Positions 42,048 through 50,407 of a stretch of DNA of 64,000 bases are shown one piece after another. The position numbers and the translations under genes are program-made. This DNA comes from Senimuribacter intestinalis. Its GTDB lineage: Bacteria > Bacillota > Clostridia > Peptostreptococcales > Anaerovoracaceae. How positions within the stretch are numbered: the stretch's first letter is position 1; every line of letters begins with the position of its first letter. The notes under the pieces are model-generated. The model saw only the letters and a program-made list of their open reading frames with translations. It ran no database searches and was not told the origin of the DNA. The stretch is from positions 62,001 to 126,000 of the forward strand of contig CALPCJ010000006.1 in the NCBI GenBank assembly GCA_943192975.1. The letters are read 5' to 3'.

Positions 42048-43214
42048 GTGGAGAAAAGGGAAGAACAGTTGAACAGCAATATACCAATTTATGTGCGGGA
42101 AGTTTTGCGTCTATTGAATGAGGCAGGTCACGAAGCTTTTATCGTGGGTGGTTGCGTGCGCGATATACTCATGGGGCGCCAGCCTTCCGACTGGGATGTA
42201 TGTACATCGGCACTTCCCTCAGAGACGACAGTTTGCTTTGGAGCGGCGAACACTGTACAGACCGGTGTAAAGCATGGGACGGTTACGGTCTTGACAGAAG
42301 AAAAGCCAGTAGAAATAACTACCTATCGCATTGACGGAGACTATCGGGATGGGCGTCATCCGGAGGCGGTGGTATTTACACCGAGTTTGGCAGAAGATTT
42401 AAAACGGCGGGATTTTACTATGAACGCTATCGCTTATCATCCGCAGCGAAAGCTGGTAGATCTTTACGGCAGCATGAAGGATATCCAGTGTCAGCTGATC
42501 CGCTGTGTGGGTGAACCGCAGAAACGATTTGAAGAGGATGCGTTGCGGATTTTGCGCGCCCTTCGCTTTCGGGCGGTGCTTGGTTTTAAGCTGGAAATGG
42601 AAACGGCAAAGGCGGTTCGTGCCTGTGCGCCGCTTCTAACGCAGATTTCAAAGGAACGAATCAACGCGGAACTTTCCAAGCTGGTGCTGGGAAAAGAGGC
42701 TGACAGTGTGATTGATGGATATGCGGAGGTGCTGCAGATTTGCTGCCCTAAACTAGTCCCGGCTTCTGTAAAGAACCTTCCGCCGGCGCTTTCCGTTCGC
42801 CTTGCGGTACTGTTTCCTGCGGATACAAAAAAAGCCCTGCGGGAACTGAAATACGATCATCGCACGGTGGAGCAGGCATCGGATATCGCGAAGCTTTGCG
42901 CGGAGAAAAAAGCGCCGTCTGGGGAGAGAAGTGCAATTCTACGGCTTTTACGACAGTACGGAGAAGAAACGAGTTTTCTGTATTACAGCATCTTTGGAAG
43001 GGAAGCAGAGGTGAAGGACGCAATCGCAGACGGCGCATGCTGGAGTTTGCAGCAGCTTGCCGTCAGCGGCGGAGATTTAATTAAGCTGGGTGCAGTGCCC
43101 GGACCCGCCATCGGCAGCATACTAGATGAAATGCTGGAACTGGTAATAGAAGGAAAGCTGGAAAATTCCAGCGGTAGTTTGCTGGATTATGCCAGGGAAA
43201 GGGTCGTTCTATGA
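42048..43214 (+). CDS. cca: CCA tRNA nucleotidyltransferase
   Basis: A 388-residue class II nucleotidyltransferase. The head holds FIVGGCVRDILMG and DWDVCTSA (metal-binding acidic pair), then HGTVTV, RRDFTMNAIAY and the basic RILRALRF motif. It adds or repairs the 3' CCA of tRNAs. GTG at 42048 is 7 bases after GGAGG; a TTG at 42045 is the alternative. The C-terminal part is shorter than in HD-domain versions. It overlaps the next gene by 4 bases. Confidence 0.92.
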   Translation: MEKREEQLNSNIPIYVREVLRLLNEAGHEAFIVGGCVRDILMGRQPSDWDVCTSALPSETTVCFGAANTVQTGVKHGTVTVLTEEKPVEITTYRIDGDYRDGRHPEAVVFTPSLAEDLKRRDFTMNAIAYHPQRKLVDLYGSMKDIQCQLIRCVGEPQKRFEEDALRILRALRFRAVLGFKLEMETAKAVRACAPLLTQISKERINAELSKLVLGKEADSVIDGYAEVLQICCPKLVPASVKNLPPALSVRLAVLFPADTKKALRELKYDHRTVEQASDIAKLCAEKKAPSGERSAILRLLRQYGEETSFLYYSIFGREAEVKDAIADGACWSLQQLAVSGGDLIKLGAVPGPAIGSILDEMLELVIEGKLENSSGSLLDYARERVVL

Positions 43215-44014
43215 TAAGAAATGTTTGGGCAGTATACTTCAGCCCGACGGGCAGCACGAGGGGGCTGACTGTTCGCATAGCAAAAGCCGCAGCAGAAGCA
43301 CTGGGCGCTGCTGCGGTGCAGGAATTTGATATCACAAAGCCGGAAAATCGGCAGAGCAGGGCGGAATTCGGAGCGAGAGATTTTGTCATATTCGGCATGC
43401 CCACTTATGCGGGCAGATTGCCCAACAAAATCATGCCCTATATCAGAGATTCGGTGAAAAGTGCAGGCGCTTCCTGCGTACCTGTAGTAACTTTCGGTGG
43501 TCGTAGTTTTGATGACAGTCTGGCTGAACTTTCGGATTTGCTGGAAGAAACAGGCTTTAAACTGGCGGGCGGCGGGGCATTTGTGTGCCGTCACGCCTTT
43601 GCAAAGGTGGCGGAGGGAAGACCGGGAAGAGCAGACTTTGAAAAAGCGGCAGAGTTGGGAGAAGGTGCGATGAAGAACTTGCAGACAGGTCATACCCTCA
43701 GTGCAGAAGTATTTCCGGGAAATCATCCGGCAGGACCTTATTATGTGCCGAAGGGACTCGAGGGCACGCCGGCAGTTTTCCTGAAAGCCAAGCCAGTGAC
43801 CGATTCGGGTAAATGCACCGGCTGCGGTCTTTGTGCGGAGCACTGCCCCATGGGGAGCATTGGAACGGATGGCATTTGTATTAAATGTCAGGCATGTATC
43901 GCTGTTTGCCCGCAAAGCGCAAAATACTTTACCGATGGGGCATTCCTCAGTCACAAAGCCATGCTGGAGCGGGATTTTGCCGACAATAGGGTGGAAAGTC
44001 AGATTTGGATATAA
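43211..44014 (+). CDS. EFR1-type flavodoxin-ferredoxin fusion protein
   Basis: A 267-residue electron carrier: N-terminal flavodoxin-like domain (VYFSPTGSTR as phosphate loop, FGMPTYAGRLPNKI) and C-terminal two-cluster ferredoxin (CTGCGLCAEHCPMG and CIKCQACIAVCPQ). EFR1-family proteins are common in Clostridia; partners are generally unknown. It is translationally coupled to cca through ATGA, although no functional link is apparent. Confidence 0.88.
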   Translation: MIRNVWAVYFSPTGSTRGLTVRIAKAAAEALGAAAVQEFDITKPENRQSRAEFGARDFVIFGMPTYAGRLPNKIMPYIRDSVKSAGASCVPVVTFGGRSFDDSLAELSDLLEETGFKLAGGGAFVCRHAFAKVAEGRPGRADFEKAAELGEGAMKNLQTGHTLSAEVFPGNHPAGPYYVPKGLEGTPAVFLKAKPVTDSGKCTGCGLCAEHCPMGSIGTDGICIKCQACIAVCPQSAKYFTDGAFLSHKAMLERDFADNRVESQIWI

Positions 44015-44048
44015 TGTGGTTTTCGAAATCTGCGAAAAAGTTTGCTTT

Positions 44049-44201
44049 TTTACAAACAAAATCGCCATTTTGAAAACCGTGCAATCCCTTGTAATTGCTG
44101 GAACTTGTTTCGGAAAACCATTACAATTGTTCGATTTTCAACGTTTTCAAAGTCGGTAAAAAGGGTTTCTTTTTACAAACAAAATTGCGATTTTGAAAAC
44201 C
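44049..44201. repeat. 30-bp direct repeat pair in the gap between converging genes
   Basis: Copies at 44049-44078 and 44172-44201 both begin TTTACAAACAAAAT and end TTTTGAAAACC with two mismatches between. Weaker related strings (GGTTTTCGAAA, CGTTTTCAAAG) flank them. No open frame or terminator with GC stem is visible. Confidence 0.7.
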
Positions 44202-44256
44202 ATCTCTTAAAAAACTGAAAACTGGCAGAAAGATACATTGAGCTTCACGAATAAAC

Positions 44257-45876
44257 CTACACCTCAAACAGCTCCGGATGGAGTCTGTAGCAGGCGATGG
44301 CCTGATACATGAGGTTGTTGGACAGAAAATCGTCGGTCTTGAAATTGGTAATTGCGTGAATTTTTGCTAGCCGGTATTGAATGGTATTTCTGTGGACGAA
44401 AAGCTGGCTGGCGGTAGCCTTGACTTCACAGCTGGCGTCCAGATAATAAACGCTGAGGGTTTCTAGCAGTGCGTCACTGTCAGCGTCCTCCAGCAGCGGC
44501 TTTAGAATGTTGCGGCAGATGCGGAAAGAATCATTCTTTTCGCGGCAGATGGTTTCGCATTGGTGGGCGAAGAGAATGTCACCGTAGGAGAATAATTTCC
44601 GGTCTGGGAAGATGGAAATGGCGAGAGGAATGGTTTCGCTGTACAGCAGATAGGTTTTGCGGGTTTCCTCTGCTTTGTTGTCACACGGGAAGAAGGAGAT
44701 AGTATAGTTTGTGCAGAGCGTATCCAGCCGTTCTGTCATCTCCTGGAGATATTCCCTGTCCGTGTTGTCGGTGGAGGAGTACATAATGAAGCTGACGATG
44801 AGGGATTCATAGGTATCTACGATGACAGTTTTGCCCCAGCCTTCAGAGCAGGATTTAATCTGCTGCACCATTTCTCTCTGCAGGCGAAGTTTGCCCTGGG
44901 GCTCCAGACCGATGAGGGAAGGGCGCAAAAATACTGAAGTATTGATGGTGCGAATATCGATAGAAAGTTTTGTGGAAATCTGGCGCATTTTTTCCGAGTC
45001 GCCGTCCAGAATGGATGAAATCAATGAGTTTTCCAGAATGTTGTCTGCGTCCAGGTTCCAAAGCTTGGAGAAAATTTCCAGTAGTTCGACGACGTCGTAC
45101 ATGTCGTCCATAGTGAGAGAGCCGAATTCGTCGATGGCGTAAATCGAGAAGTTACGGTATTCAAAGACAGTGAAAGGCAGGCGAAAAATGCGCAGCACCC
45201 GTCCCTGCCAAAGACTTTCTGCGCCGTGAGAATCTGAACATCCAGTTTTTTCATAAAGCTGGTGTATGTCAGAGGCTGTGATGTCGTTGGAAGCGGGATA
45301 TTTGGACAGACAGACGTTGTTCATGACCGTATCAGAAAGAAGCACTGTGCACTTGAGCGAATCGCTGATAAGACGCAGCAGATTCGTCAGATTTTTGCGG
45401 TCCTCCGGCAGTCTCGAAAATAGGGCTACCACGTTATTAATCAGGTCTTTTTCTTTATTTTTTGCATGGAAAATCGCTTTATAAACATCATAAAGAACCT
45501 CCCGATAGAAGCAGTCTATCCGACCTTCGGGCATGATAATTAGGGGAAATCCAAGGCGGTCAGCAGTTTCGATGAGAGAAGGATGAATCTCTTTCAGGTA
45601 AATTCCTACGTAGTAAATCACTACGGCGGCGTCACCCAGACTGTGCATTTGCTCAATATGCTTGCACTGCAGCTCATAGTTATCTGCGATAGCGCGGAAA
45701 GAGGTCAGCGTCATGTCGCTGTCGTTGACCGGGGCTTCCAGCGAAAAGAGTTCGGCATCGTAAATTTCCAGTACAGAAACATTGTTGACGATATTGGAAA
45801 GCCCTTTATGACCTGCGATGACTTTGGCGCTGCGCAGAGAAGGGAGTTTCAGACAGTCGGAAACAGTAAGGCTCAT
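44257..45876 (-). CDS. PucR-family transcriptional regulator
   Basis: A 539-residue regulator: N-terminal PucR sensor domain (MSLTVSDCLKLPSL, then SVLEIYD), a GGDEF-like central region typical of the CdaR/PucR group, and the C-terminal helix-turn-helix (ASQLFVHRNTIQYRLAKIHAIT). GGAGGT lies 7 bases before the ATG. PucR proteins respond to purine, ureide or other nitrogen compounds. It is divergent from the NCS1 permease operon with a perfect palindrome between, so it most likely controls that operon. Confidence 0.92.
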   Translation of the reverse strand: MSLTVSDCLKLPSLRSAKVIAGHKGLSNIVNNVSVLEIYDAELFSLEAPVNDSDMTLTSFRAIADNYELQCKHIEQMHSLGDAAVVIYYVGIYLKEIHPSLIETADRLGFPLIIMPEGRIDCFYREVLYDVYKAIFHAKNKEKDLINNVVALFSRLPEDRKNLTNLLRLISDSLKCTVLLSDTVMNNVCLSKYPASNDITASDIHQLYEKTGCSDSHGAESLWQGRVLRIFRLPFTVFEYRNFSIYAIDEFGSLTMDDMYDVVELLEIFSKLWNLDADNILENSLISSILDGDSEKMRQISTKLSIDIRTINTSVFLRPSLIGLEPQGKLRLQREMVQQIKSCSEGWGKTVIVDTYESLIVSFIMYSSTDNTDREYLQEMTERLDTLCTNYTISFFPCDNKAEETRKTYLLYSETIPLAISIFPDRKLFSYGDILFAHQCETICREKNDSFRICRNILKPLLEDADSDALLETLSVYYLDASCEVKATASQLFVHRNTIQYRLAKIHAITNFKTDDFLSNNLMYQAIACYRLHPELFEV

Positions 45877-46058
45877 TAGATTACCTCCATATTAATTGTA
45901 ATGTCTATATTCTATTCCAAGGGAAAGGGAAACGCAAGAAATAATTGTAAATATAAATAAATAATCGTGAAATTTTTCCGTATATTCGCTGAGAAATTAT
46001 TTCATGATTGTTTACGTGCATAAAAATATAAAGACTTTTTCCGCAATTATGCCAATGA

Positions 46059-46084
46059 CAGGGGATATCCCCTGCTGCTATACT
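46059..46084 (+). promoter_or_regulatory. Palindromic operator overlapping the NCS1 operon promoter
   Basis: CAGGGGATATCCCCTG is a perfect 16-bp palindrome at 46059-46074. A TATACT -10 box follows at 46079-46084 with a weak ATGACA -35 at 46055, so the palindrome fills the spacer and would control polymerase directly. PucR is the obvious candidate. Confidence 0.75.
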
Positions 46085-46132
46085 TACTACAACGCAATAA
46101 TACCTTTGCTTATCCTGAAAGGAGGAAACGAT

Positions 46133-47422
46133 ATGGCTGAAGCAAAGAAAAGTCATGTTGAAACCATCACGCTGGAACCGGTTCCGGACAGTGAGAAAAA
46201 AAGCTGGCCTTCCATTGCCTTTATCTGGGCAGGAAATGTCATTTGTGTACCTGCGCTGATGGTAGGCGCTATGGTATCGGCTGGGCTGAATTTTAAAGAT
46301 TCCATTTTGGCGATGTTTATCGGCTACGGAATCGTCGTAGTGCTGATGATGTTAATTGCAGCGCAGTCTGCACAGACGGGAAGACCGACTGTAATGGCAG
46401 TATCAAGAGCGCTGGGAGACAGAGGATCTCAGTATACCTTGTCTCTGATTATCGCCATTTCTATGATTGGATGGTACGGCTATCAGACTATTGTCTGTGC
46501 GTCTTCATTCTGCTCACTCATGCAGTCCAGTTTTGGTATCGCATTTCCTGAGTGGCTGGCATGCGTGCTTTGGGGCACTCTAATGCTGGTGACTGCTTTC
46601 TACGGCATTGGTCTGACAAAGATTCTCAACGTTGTTAGCGTACCACTTTTGTTCGTATTTTTGATTTATGGTGTGTCCATTGCCCTGGGTGATGGCGGAG
46701 CTGCTGTTCTGTCAGCGTATCAGCCGGAAGGTGGCGGTGGCATGATGGTCGGCATTACCATTTCTGTTGGTGGATTCATCTCTGGTGCGGCAACCTGCGG
46801 TGACTATAACCGTTACAGCAAAGACGGAAAAAGCGCTGCGCTGTCCTGTCTATTTGGCGTCATCCCTGCAGGCGTTGGTGCGCTGGCATGCGGTGCAATT
46901 CTTTCCATTTGTTCCGGCGATTCAGATATTACAGTAATGTTTGCCAATGTAGGTCTTCCGGCGGCAGGCATGCTGGTTCTGATTCTGGCAACATGGACAA
47001 CCAACGTAGGAAACGCTTATTCAGCAGGTATCGCAGTCGTAGATATTTTTAAAATGAGAGATGACAGAAGAGCCATCGTGACAGCAATCTGCGGTATCAT
47101 CGGGATTCTGTTTTCTCTGGGCGGTATCGTTTACTATTTCGTAGACTTCCTGTCCATTCTCAGCTATCTCATTACTCCAATCTGCGCCGTTCTGATTGCA
47201 GATTACTGGGTTATGGGTCGCGGCAAGGCTGAAGGCTGGGAGCCGTTCCCGGGTGTCAACTGGCTTGGCATTATCGCATGGATTTGCGGCGCGCTGACTA
47301 CATATTTTGATAAATTCTTCATTCCGGAGCTTGTAGGTATTGCAGTAACAATCGTAGTTTACTGGATTCTCTGCACTGTAGTGAAGAATCCGAAATACAA
47401 TCCATTTGTTAAGGAGGCGTAA
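46133..47422 (+). CDS. NCS1-family permease (cytosine/purine/hydantoin type)
   Basis: A 429-residue permease with about 12 helices, CodB-like (IAFIWAGNVICVPALMVG, then GGFISGAATCGDYNRYSKDG). The ATG at 46133 has AAAGGAGG before it; the longer frame to 46004 covers the operator. NCS1 carriers import nucleobases, allantoin or hydantoins with Na+ or H+. Co-operonic aminopeptidase-like and DUF917 genes favour a cyclic ureide or hydantoin-type substrate over cytosine. Confidence 0.9.
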   Translation: MAEAKKSHVETITLEPVPDSEKKSWPSIAFIWAGNVICVPALMVGAMVSAGLNFKDSILAMFIGYGIVVVLMMLIAAQSAQTGRPTVMAVSRALGDRGSQYTLSLIIAISMIGWYGYQTIVCASSFCSLMQSSFGIAFPEWLACVLWGTLMLVTAFYGIGLTKILNVVSVPLLFVFLIYGVSIALGDGGAAVLSAYQPEGGGGMMVGITISVGGFISGAATCGDYNRYSKDGKSAALSCLFGVIPAGVGALACGAILSICSGDSDITVMFANVGLPAAGMLVLILATWTTNVGNAYSAGIAVVDIFKMRDDRRAIVTAICGIIGILFSLGGIVYYFVDFLSILSYLITPICAVLIADYWVMGRGKAEGWEPFPGVNWLGIIAWICGALTTYFDKFFIPELVGIAVTIVVYWILCTVVKNPKYNPFVKEA

Positions 47423-47425
47423 ACT

Positions 47426-48367
47426 ATGAATACTTATGAAGCAGCAAAAATTTCTATTGCATCCTGCATGGGCGTAAAAGCGGGAGAAAAATTTCTGATT
47501 CTTACCGATATCGAGCAGCTGGATCTTGCGAAGGAATTTGTAAAAGCAGGAAATGATTTGGGAATTGAAACGATTATGGCAGTGGGACCTGTCCATCAAG
47601 GCGGAGAAATGCCGCAGCTTTGTAAGGCGGCCCTCGACGAGGCGCAGGTGTGCATGATGATTACCACCGGCTCTTACACCCATACAAAAGGCAGAGCCGA
47701 AGCTACAGAAAGAGGCTGCAGAATTGCTTCCATGCCGGGCATCACCGAAGACATCGTAAAAATGACTTTGGGCGCTGATTATGATGAGGTAGAGCGCATC
47801 GGAAGTATCTTGGCAGAAAAGCTGACAAGGGCTGAAAAGATACATATTACAACAGAGGCTGGCACTGATTTAACCCTTTACTGCGGCGGCAGAAAAGGCA
47901 TTGCAGATACTGGAAAACTGACAGAGTCCGGCGCCTTTGGTAATCTGCCGGCAGGCGAAGCCATGGTCGCGCCTATTGAAACAAAAGGCAACGGTGTGCT
48001 GGTGGTTGACGGCGTTATCGCAGATTTTAAGGTGATGGAAGAACCGTTGACCCTGACCTTTGCAGACGGCAGAATTGTGAAGACAGAAGGCGCTGACGCA
48101 GAGATGTTTGAGGAATTTGTCGGTCAGTTTGAAGACACTGCAAAGAATGTATGCGAATTCGGTATCGGCACCAATCCAACCTGTGAAATTATGGGCAATG
48201 GCCTGGTCGACGAAAAAGTGTTCGGCACCATTCATATTGCCTGCGGCAACAACTTGTTCATGGGCGGACAGCAGGACTGCGATATGCACTACGACATGAT
48301 TATCAACGCACCGACTGTCTGGATTGATGACGAATGCGTGATGGAAAAGGGAAAACACGTTTATTAA
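47426..48367 (+). CDS. M29-like aminopeptidase family protein
   Basis: A 313-residue protein of the thermophilic aminopeptidase (M29) superfamily, with LTRAEKIHITTEAGTDLTL, GNLPAGEAMVAP, EFGIGTNP and IHIACGNN. The superfamily also contains NicX-type dioxygenases, so peptide cleavage is not certain. It starts 3 bases after the permease stop. In this operon it may release the amino acid from an opened ring intermediate. Confidence 0.82.
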   Translation: MNTYEAAKISIASCMGVKAGEKFLILTDIEQLDLAKEFVKAGNDLGIETIMAVGPVHQGGEMPQLCKAALDEAQVCMMITTGSYTHTKGRAEATERGCRIASMPGITEDIVKMTLGADYDEVERIGSILAEKLTRAEKIHITTEAGTDLTLYCGGRKGIADTGKLTESGAFGNLPAGEAMVAPIETKGNGVLVVDGVIADFKVMEEPLTLTFADGRIVKTEGADAEMFEEFVGQFEDTAKNVCEFGIGTNPTCEIMGNGLVDEKVFGTIHIACGNNLFMGGQQDCDMHYDMIINAPTVWIDDECVMEKGKHVY

Positions 48368-48395
48368 AGAGAAAATAGATTTGAGAGGTAAAAAA

Positions 48396-49520
48396 ATGGC
48401 AAGAGAATTAAGACGTGAGGAACTGACAAGTATTGTTTACGGCTCCAGCTTTTATGGCGGTGGCGGTGGCGGTAGTGCTGAAGAGGGATTGGCGCTGATT
48501 GAAGCTATGTATGCGGAAGACCCTGATGCATTTATCAAAATGATTGATATTGTAGAGATGGAGGACGATCCAAATGTTGTTTCCACGATGATTGCAGCGC
48601 TGGGCTCTCCGGTAGCAACCAAGGGCAGAACTTTCCAGGACGAATCTGTCAACGCTGTAAAGGGGATGAGCGAAGAAGCAAGATTTTTGGGCAAAGAATT
48701 GAAATATGTGTATTCCGGCGAAATGGGCGGCGGAAACACCATGCTTCCACTTTACGCAGCTTGGAAATGCGGACTTCCGATTATCGATACAGATGGAAAC
48801 GGTCGTGCCGTTCCGGAGCTGAATACAGGACTTCTGCCGGTACACGGCGTGCCGACCAGTCCGGTTATTTTAGCCAGTGAAGCTGGTGACACCATCGTTG
48901 CGAGGACAGAAGATCCGATGGATGGCGCCGCCTGTGAAAAAATCGCAAGATACATGTGTCAGGCATTCGACCAGGGCATCGGCTTTGCTGCATGGATGAT
49001 GAACAAAGACCAGCACAAGGATGCTTCCGCACTGGGCCAGATGACCCTGGCAATTGAAGTGGGCGATGTTCTGATGAAAACGCCTGCTGCAGAGGCTGTG
49101 GAAAAACTGCAAAGCTACTTTGGCGAGAAAAAAATTCCGTTTAGTCCAATCGTGTCTGCAGGAACCATTGTGGATATTCAGATTGACTCAGCAGGCGGTT
49201 TTGATACAGGTGTGACGACGGTTCGCGCAGATAACGGCGAGGAATTCAAGGTTGTATTCCAGAACGAGAACCTCTACGTGGAAGCTGGCGAAAAGACGCT
49301 GGTTACCATTCCGAGCATCATTTCCACTTTAGATTTGAGCGACGAAAAACACGCAGTTCCTGTATCCAACAGTGAAACCTACGTGGGACAGAGAATTGCA
49401 CTGACCGCAGTGAAAGCAGACGATCGCTGGTACGACATGCCGGAATGCTACGAATGCTGGAACGAAGTCATGGTCAGCGCCGATTACAGAAATGCAAAAC
49501 CGGAAGTGAAGTTCTGGTAA
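48396..49520 (+). CDS. DUF917-family protein (hydantoinase-like)
   Basis: A 374-residue DUF917 protein: IVYGSSFYGGGGGGSAEEG at the start, EMGGGNTMLPLYAAWKCGLP in the middle, and a C-terminal beta-rich S-methyl-thiohydantoin desulfurase-like part (VPVSNSETYVGQRIALTAV). The family lies beside hydantoinases and amino-acid deaminating enzymes in many genomes. I use the ATG at 48396. Function is unproved. Confidence 0.85.
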   Translation: MARELRREELTSIVYGSSFYGGGGGGSAEEGLALIEAMYAEDPDAFIKMIDIVEMEDDPNVVSTMIAALGSPVATKGRTFQDESVNAVKGMSEEARFLGKELKYVYSGEMGGGNTMLPLYAAWKCGLPIIDTDGNGRAVPELNTGLLPVHGVPTSPVILASEAGDTIVARTEDPMDGAACEKIARYMCQAFDQGIGFAAWMMNKDQHKDASALGQMTLAIEVGDVLMKTPAAEAVEKLQSYFGEKKIPFSPIVSAGTIVDIQIDSAGGFDTGVTTVRADNGEEFKVVFQNENLYVEAGEKTLVTIPSIISTLDLSDEKHAVPVSNSETYVGQRIALTAVKADDRWYDMPECYECWNEVMVSADYRNAKPEVKFW

Positions 49521-49532
49521 ATAGAGTATAAT

Positions 49533-49564
49533 AAAAAGGGCGGAAGCGAATTCCGTCCTTTTTA
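49533..49564. terminator. Bidirectional terminator between DUF917 and AIM24 genes
   Basis: AAAAAGGGCGGAA and TTCCGTCCTTTTT form a 13-bp stem flanked by A and T runs, placed between converging genes. Confidence 0.92.
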
Positions 49565-49581
49565 TTGTAATATGCGATTGA

Positions 49582-50262
49582 TTAATTGCTGGTTACAATA
49601 AACGGATTGATAGCGCCTGCGACTACGTTAATTGGCATGGTCTGCAGGATGATTTTTCCTGGTCCTTTTACCAAAGTGTTGAAAATGCCTTCGCCGCCGA
49701 AGAGCATGTTCTTTACGCCCGGAACGGAGACAACCTCAATGGAGCAGGTGGAATCCATAGCAGCCAGATATCCTGTGTCTACGACCATGGACTGACCGGC
49801 CTGCAGATTGTATTCTACTGCGTAGCCGTCGATTTCAATAAAGGCAGTACCGTGACCTGAGAGCCTCTGCATGATAAAGCCTTCGCCGCCAAAGAAGCCA
49901 GCGCCTGCCTTTTTCTGGAAAAATATGGACAGTTCTATAGTGGATTCGCTGGCGAGGAAAGCCTTTTTCTGTACAACCAGGTCATTGCCCGGGGTGATTT
50001 CTACAGCTTTGATGGAACCTGGGAAACTAGACGCAAAGGCAATCTGTCCAGGACCTCCCTGTGCAGTGTATCGATTCTGGAAAAGGGTTTCGCCGGAAAA
50101 CATTCTGCCGAGGGCTTTTCCGATACCGCCGTTGCTCGTAGTTTCCATCTTCATGTTCTGGGTCATCCAGCTCATGGCGCCGCTTTCTGTGATTAAGGTT
50201 TCGCCTGCTTCCACGTCGCAGATGACAGCAGGAAGCGGTTCACCGACAATATTATATTTCAT
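49582..50262 (-). CDS. AIM24 / TIGR00266-family protein
   Basis: A 226-residue beta-helix-like protein: VEAGETLITESGAMSWM, then GGPGQIAFASSFPGSIKA and GGEGIFNTLVKGPGKIILQTMP. The family is conserved in bacteria and yeast mitochondria; the bacterial role is unknown. It is monocistronic with GAAAGGAG before the ATG and is divergent from glnS. Confidence 0.92.
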   Translation of the reverse strand: MKYNIVGEPLPAVICDVEAGETLITESGAMSWMTQNMKMETTSNGGIGKALGRMFSGETLFQNRYTAQGGPGQIAFASSFPGSIKAVEITPGNDLVVQKKAFLASESTIELSIFFQKKAGAGFFGGEGFIMQRLSGHGTAFIEIDGYAVEYNLQAGQSMVVDTGYLAAMDSTCSIEVVSVPGVKNMLFGGEGIFNTLVKGPGKIILQTMPINVVAGAINPFIVTSN

Positions 50263-50344
50263 TGCTTCAATCTCCTTTCACAAACATGTTCGTAACTTTT
50301 ATTTTAGCAGAGACGGAAAGTGCTGTAAAGGTGAAAAATTTGTT

Positions 50345-50372
50345 TTGAATTGGGATATAATTATGGTATACT
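50345..50372 (+). promoter_or_regulatory. Promoter of glnS
   Basis: TTGAAT, 16 bases, TATACT, 35 bases before the ATG at 50408. Confidence 0.72.
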
Positions 50373-50407
50373 AAGTCTATTGATAACAATATTTGGAGGA
50401 AACAACT

